From Rhizobium sophoriradicis (GTDB taxonomy: Bacteria; Pseudomonadota; Alphaproteobacteria; Rhizobiales; Rhizobiaceae): a DNA stretch of 64,000 bases. The translations under genes and the position numbers were made by a program. The stretch spans positions 372,001-436,000 of the forward strand of contig NZ_RQIH01000004.1 in assembly GCF_003939025.1 (NCBI RefSeq), read 5' to 3'. Below are positions 28,491 to 37,814 of this stretch, one piece after another (positions within the stretch are counted from its first letter, which is position 1; every line of letters starts with the position of its first letter). The notes below the pieces were generated by a model. That model saw nothing but the letters and a program-made list of their open reading frames with translations. It was not told the DNA's origin and made no database searches.

Positions 28491-29081
28491 TCTCGGTATG
28501 ATCCTCATAAAGCACGCCATCCCCAAGAGGCAAAAATCCCTCGGCCGGCACATTTACATGCACAGGTCACAAGGAAATCAGGATGTACGAGCGGCAATAT
28601 TGTGTCAACGATCTGCCGAGAGCCCGGCAGCGGCGTCCCTCAGTTCCCCGTAACGGGGGGCCGGACGGGTGGTCCTTTCACGGTGGTTCATTATCAAAAG
28701 TCAAAATAGGGATGCTGCAAATGCGAAACAATGGGAGCGGGATTTTTTTGTGCTTCAAAGTTGCATCGGATGACCCAGCCGGCACATTTCGGCCACACCC
28801 GGCTAAAGGCTTTTTCAGGTCTGTCAGCGAGAACTGCCCCTCATCCGCCTGCCGGCACCTTCTCCCCGCTTGCGGGGCGAAGGAGGATAGCCGCAACCTC
28901 TCCATTCTTCGCCAGCGTCTCGCAGGGCACGTCCCCTCGCCCCGTGTTTACGGGGAGAGGGTTAGGGTGAGGGGCAAATCTGACGCCGAATCGGCATTTC
29001 TGTCGGGGGAAAGCGGAAGATCGGCGCCCGGGTTTAATTCGCCGCCATCATGCATTAGATCAGCGTTCTGAATTTCTCCGT
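28491..29081. other. Divergent intergenic region with a RIME1 copy
   Basis: About 590 bases between the cyclase and the nucleotide-sugar dehydrogenase. Bases 28837-28974 form a RIME1-type repeat. The rest (28491-28836) has no convincing coding frame. Promoters for both genes are expected here, but I could not place them with confidence. Confidence 0.5.
28837..28974. repeat. RIME1-type palindromic intergenic repeat, copy B
   Basis: It shows the same modules as copy A: CCCCTCATCC, a ctccccgcttgcgggg hairpin, CTCGCAGGGCACGTCCCC and a closing GGGTGAGGGG. It lies between 28491 and 29081. Confidence 0.8.
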
Positions 29082-30434
29082 TTGAAAGATCCCGCCTTGG
29101 CCACTTCCACCTTCGATACGCTTTTGCAGAAGATCGAAACCCGCGCGGCGCGCGCCGGCGTCATTGGCCTCGGCTATGTCGGCCTGCCGTTGGCGATGGC
29201 GGTGGCGCGCAGCGGCTTTGCGGTCACCGGCTTCGACATCGACCCTTCCAAGATGGTGGCGCTCGAGGCCCGCCGCTCCTATATCGATGCCGTCAGCGAT
29301 GCAGCCCTTGCCGCCGAGATCGATGCCGGACGCTTTCAGGCGACGACCGATTTCGCCGGTCTTGCCGCTTGCGAGGTCATCATCATCTGCGTACCTACGC
29401 CGCTGACCAAACATCGCGATCCCGATCTTTCCTTCGTCGAGGCGACGTCGCGCTCGATCGCCGCGCATCTGCGTCCCGGCCAGCTCGTCGTGCTGGAATC
29501 GACCACATATCCCGGCACCACCGACGATATCGTCAAGGTCATTCTCGAAGGCACCGGGCTGAGATCCGGCGCGGATTTCTTCGTCGGCTTCTCGCCGGAG
29601 CGCGAGGATCCCGGCAACCAGCATTATCACACCGCCACCATCCCGAAGGTCGTCGCCGGCGACGGGCCGGAGGCGCTGTCCCTGATGAAGGCCTTTTACG
29701 GTGCTGCAGTTTCTACAGTTGTCCCCGTCTCCTCGAATGCGACGGCCGAGGCGGTGAAGCTCACCGAAAACATCTTCCGTTCGGTCAATATCGCCCTGGT
29801 CAACGAATTGAAGACCGTCTATGCGGCGATGGGCATCGATGTCTGGGAAGTGATCGAGGCGGCCAAGACCAAGCCCTTCGGCTACATGCCCTTCTACCCC
29901 GGCCCCGGTCTCGGCGGCCATTGCATCCCGATCGACCCATTCTATCTCACCTGGAAATCGCGCGAATACGAGCTGCCGACCCGCTTCATCGAGCTTGCCG
30001 GCGAGATCAATTCGGCGATGCCGCGTTATGTCGTCGGCAAGCTCGCCGAAGCGCTCGACATCCGCGCCGGCAAGGCGCTGAGCCGCAGCCGGGTGCTGGT
30101 ACTCGGGCTCGCCTACAAGAAGAACGTCGCCGATATCAGAGAAAGCCCGTCGCTGCGGCTGATCGAGATCATCGAGGAACGCGGCGGACGGGCCGACTAT
30201 CACGACCCCTTCGTCGCCGAGATCCCGCCGACGCGCGAATACCAGGCGCTGAAGGGCCGCCGGTCGGTGGCGCTGATGCCGGACGCTGTCGCCGACTACG
30301 ATGCGGTGCTGGTGGCGACCGACCATGACAGCGTGGATTATGCGGCGATCGCGAAAAGCGCGGCGCTGATCATCGACACCCGCAATGTCTTCAACCGGCT
30401 CGGCCTTTCGGCCGATCACGTCATCAAGGCGTGA
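29082..30434 (+). CDS. Nucleotide-sugar 6-dehydrogenase (UDP-Glc/GlcNAc dehydrogenase family)
   Basis: A 450-residue protein. AGVIGLGYVGLPLAMAVARSGF is the NAD-binding GxGxxG. LVVLESTTYPGTTD and FFVGFSPEREDPGN follow, and the catalytic Cys sits in GPGLGGHCIPIDPFY. Such enzymes oxidise UDP-sugars to UDP-uronic acids for capsule, exopolysaccharide or LPS; the sequence fits the WbpA/VipA side (UDP-N-acetyl-sugars). There is no ATG near the start: a TTG at 29082 or at 29097 must serve. The end overlaps the convergent DUF3095 gene by eleven bases. Confidence 0.9.
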   Translation: MKDPALATSTFDTLLQKIETRAARAGVIGLGYVGLPLAMAVARSGFAVTGFDIDPSKMVALEARRSYIDAVSDAALAAEIDAGRFQATTDFAGLAACEVIIICVPTPLTKHRDPDLSFVEATSRSIAAHLRPGQLVVLESTTYPGTTDDIVKVILEGTGLRSGADFFVGFSPEREDPGNQHYHTATIPKVVAGDGPEALSLMKAFYGAAVSTVVPVSSNATAEAVKLTENIFRSVNIALVNELKTVYAAMGIDVWEVIEAAKTKPFGYMPFYPGPGLGGHCIPIDPFYLTWKSREYELPTRFIELAGEINSAMPRYVVGKLAEALDIRAGKALSRSRVLVLGLAYKKNVADIRESPSLRLIEIIEERGGRADYHDPFVAEIPPTREYQALKGRRSVALMPDAVADYDAVLVATDHDSVDYAAIAKSAALIIDTRNVFNRLGLSADHVIKA

Positions 30435-31599
30435 CGGCAACGCCGGAGAGCGCCTTGCCGGTCATCCGGCTGGCGGCCACCGCATAACCCCCGGACGCGC
30501 CATCGATGAAATGCATATGGTCGCGCGAAATCGGCGTCGGCACGAAGCAGGTCATCAGCGCCGAAGCCTGCCGATGCAGGCCATAGCGGGCGATGCCCTT
30601 TGCCTGCGCCGTTGCCAGCAGCGTCTCGATGCGTTTCAGGTGCTCGGCATCGACATCGACCGTCATCTTCAGCCCGTCGTCGAATTTGCGGAAATCGGAA
30701 TTGCCGGCGACGTCGCCCTTGTAGCGGCGGGCATCGAAGCGGCCGAGCGGGATGTCGAGCTTGTAGCAGAGAACGGTGATGGCGAGCTGAAGGAAGATGA
30801 TCAGCTTCTGCCGAAGACGTTTGCCGGCCGGCGCCGTGGCCCTGGCCTCGCGATTGATTCCCTTTAGCGAGAAGGCGAATTTCGGGCCGCCGGCCGGCAC
30901 CGGGTGGCTGCCGCGGTTCTGCTCGGCGGTGATGGCGACGATGCCGTTGACGAGGTCGCGGAATTCTTCGCCCGGCCGGCCTTCGCCGGGCACGGCGATG
31001 ATTGAGACGATCTCGCCATTCTCGGCCTCGATGGGGCTCCAGCGGCAGGAGAGGCCGGTGAGATCGGGCCGCGTGCCCGGGGCGGCGCGCTCGACGCCGT
31101 AACGGCCCTGCTTCATCTGCCGTTCCGCCCAGCTGGTGCCGCCGCCCCAGAACATCGCGTAGGTGACATAAGGGCTTGCCGAGTAACGCGCGACACGCAC
31201 GTCGAGCCCCTCTGCGCGGGTGTCGGCGACCGGAACGATGGCGATGCGCAGCATCAGGCCGAGATCCTCCTCGACCCAGACCTGCACGGCGGCAAGCGCA
31301 TCGCGCGCCGCCTTTTCCAGCGAACCCGGAAGCGCGATCAGCGCCCCGTCGCCGCCGAAGACGAAGGGATAGTCGCCCTTGCCGACGGCGTTCAACACCG
31401 CCGAAATGACGCTGGCGCCCGCCATGTTGACGTCCTTGTACCGGCCGCCGGCGATCGCCTGGGTCGAGCCGACAATATCGGCAAGCGCCAGCACCCAGCC
31501 ATCCGGCAGAGGCCGGTAGTTGGCGGCATCGGTCACGCCCTCGAAGGCGCTGAAGAGCGGCACGGCGGCAAAGAAGTCTTCGTCGGTCACGGTTTCCAT
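30424..31599 (-). CDS. DUF3095 protein, cyclase-like
   Basis: A 391-residue protein of the DUF3095 family. The N-terminal half carries cyclase-like motifs: LALADIVGSTQAI resembles the FxDIxGST start of class III cyclases and FVFGGDGALIALPG the second metal site. The cyclase dimer-interface loops are not obvious, and no membrane domain is present. ATG 31599 (METVTDEDFF) is used in preference to a start 17 codons upstream. The family has no assigned function; a nucleotide-cyclase role is only suggested. It is convergent with the dehydrogenase gene. Confidence 0.72.
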   Translation of the reverse strand: METVTDEDFFAAVPLFSAFEGVTDAANYRPLPDGWVLALADIVGSTQAIAGGRYKDVNMAGASVISAVLNAVGKGDYPFVFGGDGALIALPGSLEKAARDALAAVQVWVEEDLGLMLRIAIVPVADTRAEGLDVRVARYSASPYVTYAMFWGGGTSWAERQMKQGRYGVERAAPGTRPDLTGLSCRWSPIEAENGEIVSIIAVPGEGRPGEEFRDLVNGIVAITAEQNRGSHPVPAGGPKFAFSLKGINREARATAPAGKRLRQKLIIFLQLAITVLCYKLDIPLGRFDARRYKGDVAGNSDFRKFDDGLKMTVDVDAEHLKRIETLLATAQAKGIARYGLHRQASALMTCFVPTPISRDHMHFIDGASGGYAVAASRMTGKALSGVAVTP

Positions 31600-31722
31600 G
31601 TCATCGACCTTAGCACAGACCCATGTTGGTGCTGCAACGCCAATTCCCATTTACAGCAATCGACTTGGCAAGGTTTCAGTGTTAGCACGCGCTCACGATT
31701 TTCATGACGGATACGGATTTAG

Positions 31723-32202
31723 ATGAGCCGCCTCGACAGCTTCATTCGCCGGTTGACGGCCCAGCGCGATATTTTGAACGCGATCACCGATCTCGTCGCA
31801 GAAATCGACGGCCCGGTGCTGGAATTCGGCCTCGGCAACGGCCGCACCTATGATCATCTGCGCGAGAATTTTCCCGGCCGCCGCATCATCGCCTTCGACT
31901 GGGAGGTCCGTTCCTATTCGGCCTCGACGCCGGAGCCGCAAGACATGGTGACCGGCAATATCCGCGACTCCGGCCAGGCCTTCCTCGGCATCGGCGCGGC
32001 GCTCGCCCATGCCGATATCGGCACCGGCCATGACGAGATCGACGCCGTGACGCTGACCTGGCTGCCGCAACTGATCGCCGGCGTGCTCGCTCATAACGGC
32101 GTCGCCGTCAGCGGCCTGCCGCTGGAGCATCCCGAGCTTGTGGCGCTGCCGCTGCCGGAGGGGATCAAAGAAGGGCGGTATTTTCTCTATCGCAGGACGT
32201 AA
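31723..32202 (+). CDS. Class I SAM-dependent methyltransferase
   Basis: A 159-residue protein. The SAM-binding motif I is GPVLEFGLGNGRTYDHLRENF, with an acidic residue at the end of strand 2 (IIAFDWEV). IGTGHDEIDAVTLTWLP follows in the position of motif II. It resembles small class I methyltransferases found in Rhizobiales, with no substrate assigned. The gene stands alone, divergent from the DUF3095 gene. Confidence 0.72.
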   Translation: MSRLDSFIRRLTAQRDILNAITDLVAEIDGPVLEFGLGNGRTYDHLRENFPGRRIIAFDWEVRSYSASTPEPQDMVTGNIRDSGQAFLGIGAALAHADIGTGHDEIDAVTLTWLPQLIAGVLAHNGVAVSGLPLEHPELVALPLPEGIKEGRYFLYRRT

Positions 32203-32282
32203 GCGATTGGAGCGGGGACCGCGGCATCGGCCGCTGTCGCGATTTGCAGTGGCAGTTATTCCTCTTTGGAGGATTTAATCCC

Positions 32283-32738
32283 TCACGAGGCGCAGGAATA
32301 AGCCGCTGCCGAGCGGGCTTCCAGTTTTGCCTCGAACTCGTCAGCGATTTGCTTGAGAGTCACACTGCCCAGCCGCCTCAGCAGCAGCGCCTCGGCCTCC
32401 TGCATCGCATCTGCCAGCGCGCTATTGACGGCCTGCTCCACCAGACATTGCGGCTGGTCGCCGGCGGGGCCGATGGCGAAGAGGTGAGGCTCGCCAAGGG
32501 CGTTGTAGACGTCGAGCAGGGTGATCTCAGACAAGGGACGCGCCAAGGTCCAGCCGCCGCCGTGGCCCTTTTCGGAGCTGACATAACCCCGTTCGCGAAG
32601 GCCGGCCATGGTGCGGCGGACGACGACGGGATTGGTGTTCAACATCTTTGATATCATTTCGGAGGTCGCCGAATGCTCGTGCCGATCCATGTGGATCAGC
32701 ACGTGCAGCATGCGGGAAAGGCGGCTGTCGTTGCGCAT
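32283..32738 (-). CDS. Rrf2-family transcriptional regulator
   Basis: A 151-residue protein with an N-terminal winged helix (RLSRMLHVLIHMDRHEHSATSEMISKMLNTNPVVVRRTMAGL) and the wing GYVSSEKGHGGGWTLARP. The three-Cys cluster that holds an Fe-S centre in IscR, NsrR and RirA is missing; only Cys98 (QCLVEQ) and one near the C-terminus are present. It is therefore more like a CymR/YwnA type or a thiol sensor. It is divergent from the thioredoxin-reductase-like gene and probably controls it through the inverted repeat at 32815-32843. Confidence 0.85.
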   Translation of the reverse strand: MRNDSRLSRMLHVLIHMDRHEHSATSEMISKMLNTNPVVVRRTMAGLRERGYVSSEKGHGGGWTLARPLSEITLLDVYNALGEPHLFAIGPAGDQPQCLVEQAVNSALADAMQEAEALLLRRLGSVTLKQIADEFEAKLEARSAAAYSCAS

Positions 32739-32814
32739 TGTTCCATCCTGTCGAGCGGGTAATTATCGCAGGCCATCTGTAACAACACAAGTGACATGAC
32801 GCTTGACTGGGTTA

Positions 32815-32843
32815 TTTCATGTAACTTATGTTGATTCATGAAA
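32815..32843. promoter_or_regulatory. Inverted repeat TTTCATG-N15-CATGAAA, candidate operator
   Basis: A perfect 7-bp inverted repeat with a 15-base spacer sits 25 bases before the flavoprotein start and 77 bases from the Rrf2 start. Its position in a divergent pair suggests a binding site for the Rrf2 regulator. This is inferred from position only. Confidence 0.45.
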
Positions 32844-32867
32844 ATGAAACACCGGAGGAGTGACAGC

Positions 32868-33773
32868 ATGTCTTACGAAGTCATCGTCATCGGCGGCAAT
32901 TTTGCCGGCCTGTCGGCTGCCATGCAGCTTGCCCGGGCGCGGCGGCGGGTTCTGCTCGTCGATGCGGGCATGCCGCGAAACCGATTTTCGCAGGCCGCGC
33001 ACGGTTTTCTCGGTCAGGACGGCCGGGCACCGGCGGCGATCATGGAGGAGGGGAAGAGACAGCTTTCGCTTTATCCGAACATCACGTTGCGCGACGGCAG
33101 GGTCGTCCACGCGCAGAAGCAGGATGACCAATTTATCGTCGGCATCGAAGGCGGCGGCGAAGAACGCGCTGACCGACTCATTCTCGCAACCGGCGTCCGC
33201 GACACGCTGCCCGAGATTGCCGGCCTCGGAGACCGCTGGGGGCGCTCGGTGCTGCACTGCCCCTATTGCCATGGTTATGAGGTGAGTGGCGGCGAGCTTG
33301 GCGTCCTTGCAAACCATCCCCACTCGGCGCATTCGGCCGTGATGATCCCTGACTGGGGCGCGACCACCTTTTTCACCCAGGCGCGGTTCGAGCCTGACGA
33401 AGAGCAGCTCGCGAAGCTGCGCGCCCGCGGCGTCCGCATAGAACGCAGCCCGATCGTCGAATTGCTGGGTGATAGTCCGAAACTCGAGGCAGTGCGCCTC
33501 GCCGATGGCCGCATCGCGCCGCTCGACGCCATCTTCGTCGCGCCGAAAACGGCGATGGCAAGCCCCATTGCCGAACAAATCGGCTGCGCCTTCGACGACG
33601 GTATGTTCGGTCCGGTCATCCGCACCGGCGAAAACAAGGAGACCAGCGTCAAGGGCGTCTTCGCCGCCGGCGATGCCGCAAGCTCCATGCACAGCGGCAC
33701 GCTTGCCTCGGCCGCGGGGGTGCTCGCCGGCGTGCATTGCCATCAGTCGCTGGTGATGCAGCCTGCCGGATAG
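32868..33773 (+). CDS. Thioredoxin-reductase-like NAD(P)/FAD oxidoreductase
   Basis: A 301-residue flavoprotein. The FAD motif VIVIGGNFAGLSAAMQLARA opens it. The redox centre is HCPYCHGYE (CxxC) near residue 132, and the flavin-end motif is GVFAAGDAASSMHSGTLASAAG. The size and layout match thioredoxin reductases and related disulphide oxidoreductases. ATG 32868 follows a GGAGG (32854-32858) ten bases upstream; the longer frame from 32838 is ignored. The divergent Rrf2 gene makes an oxidative-stress-controlled pair likely. Confidence 0.85.
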   Translation: MSYEVIVIGGNFAGLSAAMQLARARRRVLLVDAGMPRNRFSQAAHGFLGQDGRAPAAIMEEGKRQLSLYPNITLRDGRVVHAQKQDDQFIVGIEGGGEERADRLILATGVRDTLPEIAGLGDRWGRSVLHCPYCHGYEVSGGELGVLANHPHSAHSAVMIPDWGATTFFTQARFEPDEEQLAKLRARGVRIERSPIVELLGDSPKLEAVRLADGRIAPLDAIFVAPKTAMASPIAEQIGCAFDDGMFGPVIRTGENKETSVKGVFAAGDAASSMHSGTLASAAGVLAGVHCHQSLVMQPAG

Positions 33774-33856
33774 GCGCCAAGATGTTGAGCAGAGGCTTCA
33801 CGAGGGTGATGGGGCGTTTGCGAAAACGAATATCGCCAGTTTTCGCGATCAGACAT

Positions 33857-35770
33857 TTAGCCGTCACTCTCCCCAATCAATTCCCATATATCCACCTTCT
33901 CCGCCCGGCCCTTCACCTGCGCCAGGCCGAGCGACACAAACACGAAACGGTCGCCGACGGCGTTATGGATGGCGGCGCTGACCAGGATCGACGTACCGAA
34001 ATCCTTGTTCAATCCCTCCAGGCGCGAGGCGACATTGATCGTATCGCCCATGGCCGTGTATTGCTGGCGCGAAATCGCCCCGAAACTGCCGACGACGGCC
34101 GGGCCTGTGTGCAGGCCAAATCGCGTGATGAGGACAGGACGGCCGTTCACTCTGTTCTCCTCGTTAAGGCCGTCGATTGCCGCATTCATCGCGAGCGCGC
34201 AGCGGCAGCCGTTTTCGGCATGTTCGGCATCCGCAACGGGGGCGTTCCACATGACGAAAATGGAATCGCCGAGATATTGCACGACCGTCCCGCCGTGGCG
34301 CTCGGCAATGATGTTCAGCAGCTCGAAATAGGCCGATAGCGTATCGACGACGTTTTCCGGAGAATTGAGCTCGGATATGGTGGTGAAGTCCCTGATATCG
34401 GTGAACAGCACGGTCACATCCTGCCGTTTGGCTTTGACGACCGCTCGCCCCTCGGGGCTGATGATGCGCCGAACCACTTCACGCGGAACGTAGAGGGCAA
34501 ACTGGCTGATGGCATGCCGGCTTGCCGAGAGCGCGCCGGCCAGCGTATTGATCTCCGTTATCCAGGAATGCGAGACGGGCGTCTCGCCGAGATCGAGATC
34601 GCCGATCCGCCGCGCCTCGTCGGCGAGCCGATAGAGAGAGCGGCTGACCATGCGGGAAAGCACCACCGATGCGCCGACTCCGGCGATCAACAGAGCGCCA
34701 GCAATCAGGAGATTGCGCACGAGCAGCCGATGGGCTTCCTCCACGAGGTCTGCGAGCGGCGCGACGATCACGGCCGTGCTGTCCTTAAACAGGCCTGAGA
34801 CACTGACAGGGGCGATTTGCGCCAGGTGGCTTTCGCCGTCGATATCGAGCCGCGCCAAGCCGCCGCTTGCGAAGGCGGGATCTCGCCTGAGCCTGGCCAC
34901 GGCTTCCAGGCTCGTGTCGAAACTGTTTGCCGTCGCGGCGAAGGCGCCTGATGTTCTCGCCCATAATCCGATGACCCTGCTCATGATCTGGGCGTCGGAA
35001 TGGGCGACGAGGTTGCCGCCGCCATCGATGATGTAGGCTCGCGCATGCGGAGAAATCCCCTGCGCATTCAGCAGGCGGCCGATCGTCTGCAGGTGAATGT
35101 TGATGCCGACGACCACCCGGCCATCATCCTTCATCGGCGCCGCGATCGTCAACGTCGGGATATTGAGCGTTCCGGTCACATAAGGCCCGACGGAAACCGG
35201 CACACCGTCCTGGACGACGGATTGGTACCAGGGCCGTTGCCGCGGATCGAAGGATAGGTAGTCGATGTCCCGCTCGCCGATCGGTCTTGCCTGGCTATCG
35301 AGAAAGCGAAGCGTCGATATAATATTCGCGCCTTGTCTCTCCGCGATCGTTCTGATCGCGAAAGCCGTGCCATCGGGCGCCGCCAGCGCCTGACGCACAT
35401 CCTTTCTGGCGGTGTTAATGACCTGCAGATAAGAACCATCGGGATAGCCGGTGTAAACGCTCGTCGCCTCGGGGACGTTTCGCAACACCTCGAGAAAGAC
35501 TTCCTGTTTTGCCTTGATGTCCTGAGACGGCGGGGAAATGAGCTGCGGCAGGGTCGATGCCAGCGCCACCGCCTCGGTGCCGCCGTGAAGCGCAGCTTTG
35601 TATCCCTCGATCAGCCGTAAGCTCATCTCGCGCATCTGCTGCGCGCCGGCGTTCACCGCAGCAGCGCTTCCCTGCCGGAATGCCAACCAGATGATTGGCA
35701 TCGACGTGCAAAGCAGCGACGCGACGACCAGGACGCCGAGATGCACTCTGAGCGGTTTGGACCAGCGCAC
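33857..35770 (-). CDS. Membrane adenylate cyclase with Cache-type sensor and HAMP
   Basis: A 637-residue protein. The start is the GTG at 35770, because GAGGGG lies six bases upstream; a GTG at 35887 without a Shine-Dalgarno adds 39 residues. One membrane helix (HLGVLVVASLLCTSMPIIWLAF) is followed by a periplasmic region of about 250 residues that looks like a dCache sensor (TSVYTGYPDGSYLQV; YLSFDPRQRPWYQSV), a second helix (LLIAGALLIAGVGASVVLSRM), a HAMP linker and a class III cyclase domain (VLFTDIRDFTTISE, VQYLGDSIFVMW, RQQYTAMGDTINVASRLE). It should sense an external small molecule and make cAMP. Confidence 0.9.
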   Translation of the reverse strand: MRWSKPLRVHLGVLVVASLLCTSMPIIWLAFRQGSAAAVNAGAQQMREMSLRLIEGYKAALHGGTEAVALASTLPQLISPPSQDIKAKQEVFLEVLRNVPEATSVYTGYPDGSYLQVINTARKDVRQALAAPDGTAFAIRTIAERQGANIISTLRFLDSQARPIGERDIDYLSFDPRQRPWYQSVVQDGVPVSVGPYVTGTLNIPTLTIAAPMKDDGRVVVGINIHLQTIGRLLNAQGISPHARAYIIDGGGNLVAHSDAQIMSRVIGLWARTSGAFAATANSFDTSLEAVARLRRDPAFASGGLARLDIDGESHLAQIAPVSVSGLFKDSTAVIVAPLADLVEEAHRLLVRNLLIAGALLIAGVGASVVLSRMVSRSLYRLADEARRIGDLDLGETPVSHSWITEINTLAGALSASRHAISQFALYVPREVVRRIISPEGRAVVKAKRQDVTVLFTDIRDFTTISELNSPENVVDTLSAYFELLNIIAERHGGTVVQYLGDSIFVMWNAPVADAEHAENGCRCALAMNAAIDGLNEENRVNGRPVLITRFGLHTGPAVVGSFGAISRQQYTAMGDTINVASRLEGLNKDFGTSILVSAAIHNAVGDRFVFVSLGLAQVKGRAEKVDIWELIGESDG

Positions 35771-36067
35771 GAGATTCCCCTCAAAATGCGGATACGTCTC
35801 AGCGCACCTATCGTCCCGATGCTCGTCCACCCGTGCGAAATGAGCGTCCCCAACGATGCCAGCTAACTGCTTTTTTCGGGCTTGCACAAGGCGTCGATGT
35901 CGATACGCCTACCGTCACGGATAACTTGACGGCGCCTTTGACCCGCTTCGGGGAGCAGGTCCTCTTCTTGCAATCTTTACGTTTGAATTGTAGCTGTTCT
36001 ATCGGCGCATTATAGCAGAAAGCCAGCACCTTGCGATGCTCGGACAATTGGGAATTGGGGAATTCAA

Positions 36068-36511
36068 ATGGGATTGACTGAAGCTGTTCAGACTGTTCTG
36101 AAGCAGAAATATGCAACCTTTTCCGGCAGGGCATCCAGGTCGGAATATTGGTGGTTCATACTATTCTGCGTGCTGGCGCTGTTCCCACTTGCAATACTGG
36201 CCATTGTGCTCGCCTACGCCACCAGTGGTGGTGGCGCCCCATCTCCGGCTCATTATACCGTGGTCATCTGGTTGTTGTTCACAATCGCAGTTTTTTTGCC
36301 GTCCATATCCCTACAGGTCCGCCGCTTCCATGATCGCAACATTTCCGGTTGGTGGTATCTCGCGCTGTTCATCCTGAGCTTTATTCCCTATGCCGCTTTC
36401 GTCACATTCCCGGTAACGATTGTCATCTCCCTGCTTCCGGGCACGGAAGGTCCGAACAAGTTCGGTCCGGATCCGCTGCGTCCCGAGGCGCAAGCAGAGG
36501 TCTTTGCCTAG
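36068..36511 (+). CDS. DUF805 inner-membrane protein
   Basis: A 147-residue protein beginning MGLTEAVQTVLKQKYATFSGRASRSEYWWF, where the FSGRASRSEYWWF segment is the DUF805 signature, followed by three or four hydrophobic segments. QVRRFHDRNISGWW and LLPGTEGPNKFGPDP are also conserved. Members such as E. coli YhaH are small membrane proteins without a firm function. The gene is monocistronic, divergent from the cyclase. Confidence 0.87.
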   Translation: MGLTEAVQTVLKQKYATFSGRASRSEYWWFILFCVLALFPLAILAIVLAYATSGGGAPSPAHYTVVIWLLFTIAVFLPSISLQVRRFHDRNISGWWYLALFILSFIPYAAFVTFPVTIVISLLPGTEGPNKFGPDPLRPEAQAEVFA

Positions 36512-36525
36512 AGCATTGGTTTGCA

Positions 36526-36813
36526 ATGATGCCGCACCCGAAGATGCGAGGGGCAGGCTTCAGTCACGGCAGCATGTCGATCGAGGCGGCGATCCGAGGC
36601 GAGGGCGTGGCGCTCGGCCGCAGCGCGCTGGTCGCCGAAGATCTGATCGCCGGCCGCCTTGTGGCGCTCTTTCCGCGAACGAAGATGGAGGTGGAATGGG
36701 GATACGACCTTGTCTACCGCATGGGCAATCAGGATCACCCGAAGGTGCGGGCCTTGCGGAACTGGATCGCCGACGAGGTGCGTGACTTCACCGCCGCCAA
36801 TTTTTCGGATTGA
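36526..36813 (+). pseudogene. C-terminal fragment of a LysR-family (GcvA-like) regulator
   Basis: This 95-codon frame reads GAGFSHGSMSIEAAIRGEGVALGRSALVAEDLIAGRLVALFP, then VRALRNWIADEVRDF. That is the C-terminal end of the effector-binding domain in GcvA-type LysR proteins (about 300 residues). The DNA-binding half is absent upstream, where the DUF805 gene ends 14 bases before. It looks like a remnant left by deletion. Confidence 0.7.
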
Positions 36814-36935
36814 CCCGCTGTTGCCATGAGCTGCCGGCGCTGTGCCCAATGCCAGGCTCGCTACGAACGGCCGGGGTGGGGCGTCTGGTTCGGCTAATAA
36901 AAGGGGGCCGCACGCTACGCGCCAACGACGATCAG

Positions 36936-37814
36936 CTACGGCAAAAACAGCACGTTGTACTGATCGATGACCGCCGGCAGATCCCGTACCTTCATCTCCT
37001 CCTCGCGGTCCTCGAAGAGGACGAGGCAATTCTCGTAGAAGCCGGCAAGCATCGAGATGAAGGCTTTCGTGCCCTTAGGCCCATAGAACAGCGGCGTGAA
37101 CTCCATATGGAGCGGCACGCGGCGGGAAAGCAGCGGCTGCATCGAGCGGCAGGCGACCGGCTCGTAGCCCTCGATATCCATCCAGACGAGGCCGATGGCG
37201 GCCGGGTCGATCGAGAGGTCGGCCAGAATTTCGGATACCGGCTTCACTGGCACGCTGATCTTCGTGTCGGTCGGACTTTGGCGGATGGCGCTGCTCTTGC
37301 CGTGATTATTGCGGTTCAGGAAAAAGTCGATCTCGCCGTCGCGCTCGCCGGCGGCGCAATTGACGAGGCGGACCTTCTCCTCCAGCCGGTTCTGGCGGAT
37401 GTTGAGCTCGAGCAAGGGGAAATTGCGCGGGTCTGGTTCGATGCTGACGATCTTGGCATAGGTGTTGCTCAAGGCGAAATAGACGGTCTGGGTGCCGATA
37501 TTGCCGCCGATCTCGAGCAGCGTCGCATCCTTTCTGAGCAGGCCGCGCTCGCGCAGGATGACGATCAGCCGGTCCACGGCATCGCGCTCGAAATGGCCCT
37601 TCCGGAAGACCTTGCGGCCGATATAGTCGGCCGGTGAAAAGGTCATCAGGTGATCGCCGGCGTTGACCGTCATCGAGACGACGCGCGGGCCGATGTTCTC
37701 GATCAGCAGGCGGCGGCCGAAGCGGGTGTCGAAGAAGCGCGAGGCGGCGGCATTGCGCGCCTTGCGCAGACGGCGGCTCCAATATTTGGCGGTGAGCCAG
37801 GGCTTGCCGGGCAT
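36936..37814 (-). CDS. FkbM-family methyltransferase
   Basis: A 292-residue protein with a SAM-binding motif TLLEIGGNIGTQTVYFALSNTYAKIVSIEPDPRNFPLLELNI, and later the FkbM-type VWMDIEGYEPVACRSM. Such enzymes O-methylate sugars, polyketides or other small molecules. It overlaps the stop of the upstream cyclase gene by one base (TGATG), so the two are translated together. The pairing with a cyclase is unusual and gives no clear clue to the substrate. Confidence 0.85.
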   Translation of the reverse strand: MPGKPWLTAKYWSRRLRKARNAAASRFFDTRFGRRLLIENIGPRVVSMTVNAGDHLMTFSPADYIGRKVFRKGHFERDAVDRLIVILRERGLLRKDATLLEIGGNIGTQTVYFALSNTYAKIVSIEPDPRNFPLLELNIRQNRLEEKVRLVNCAAGERDGEIDFFLNRNNHGKSSAIRQSPTDTKISVPVKPVSEILADLSIDPAAIGLVWMDIEGYEPVACRSMQPLLSRRVPLHMEFTPLFYGPKGTKAFISMLAGFYENCLVLFEDREEEMKVRDLPAVIDQYNVLFLP

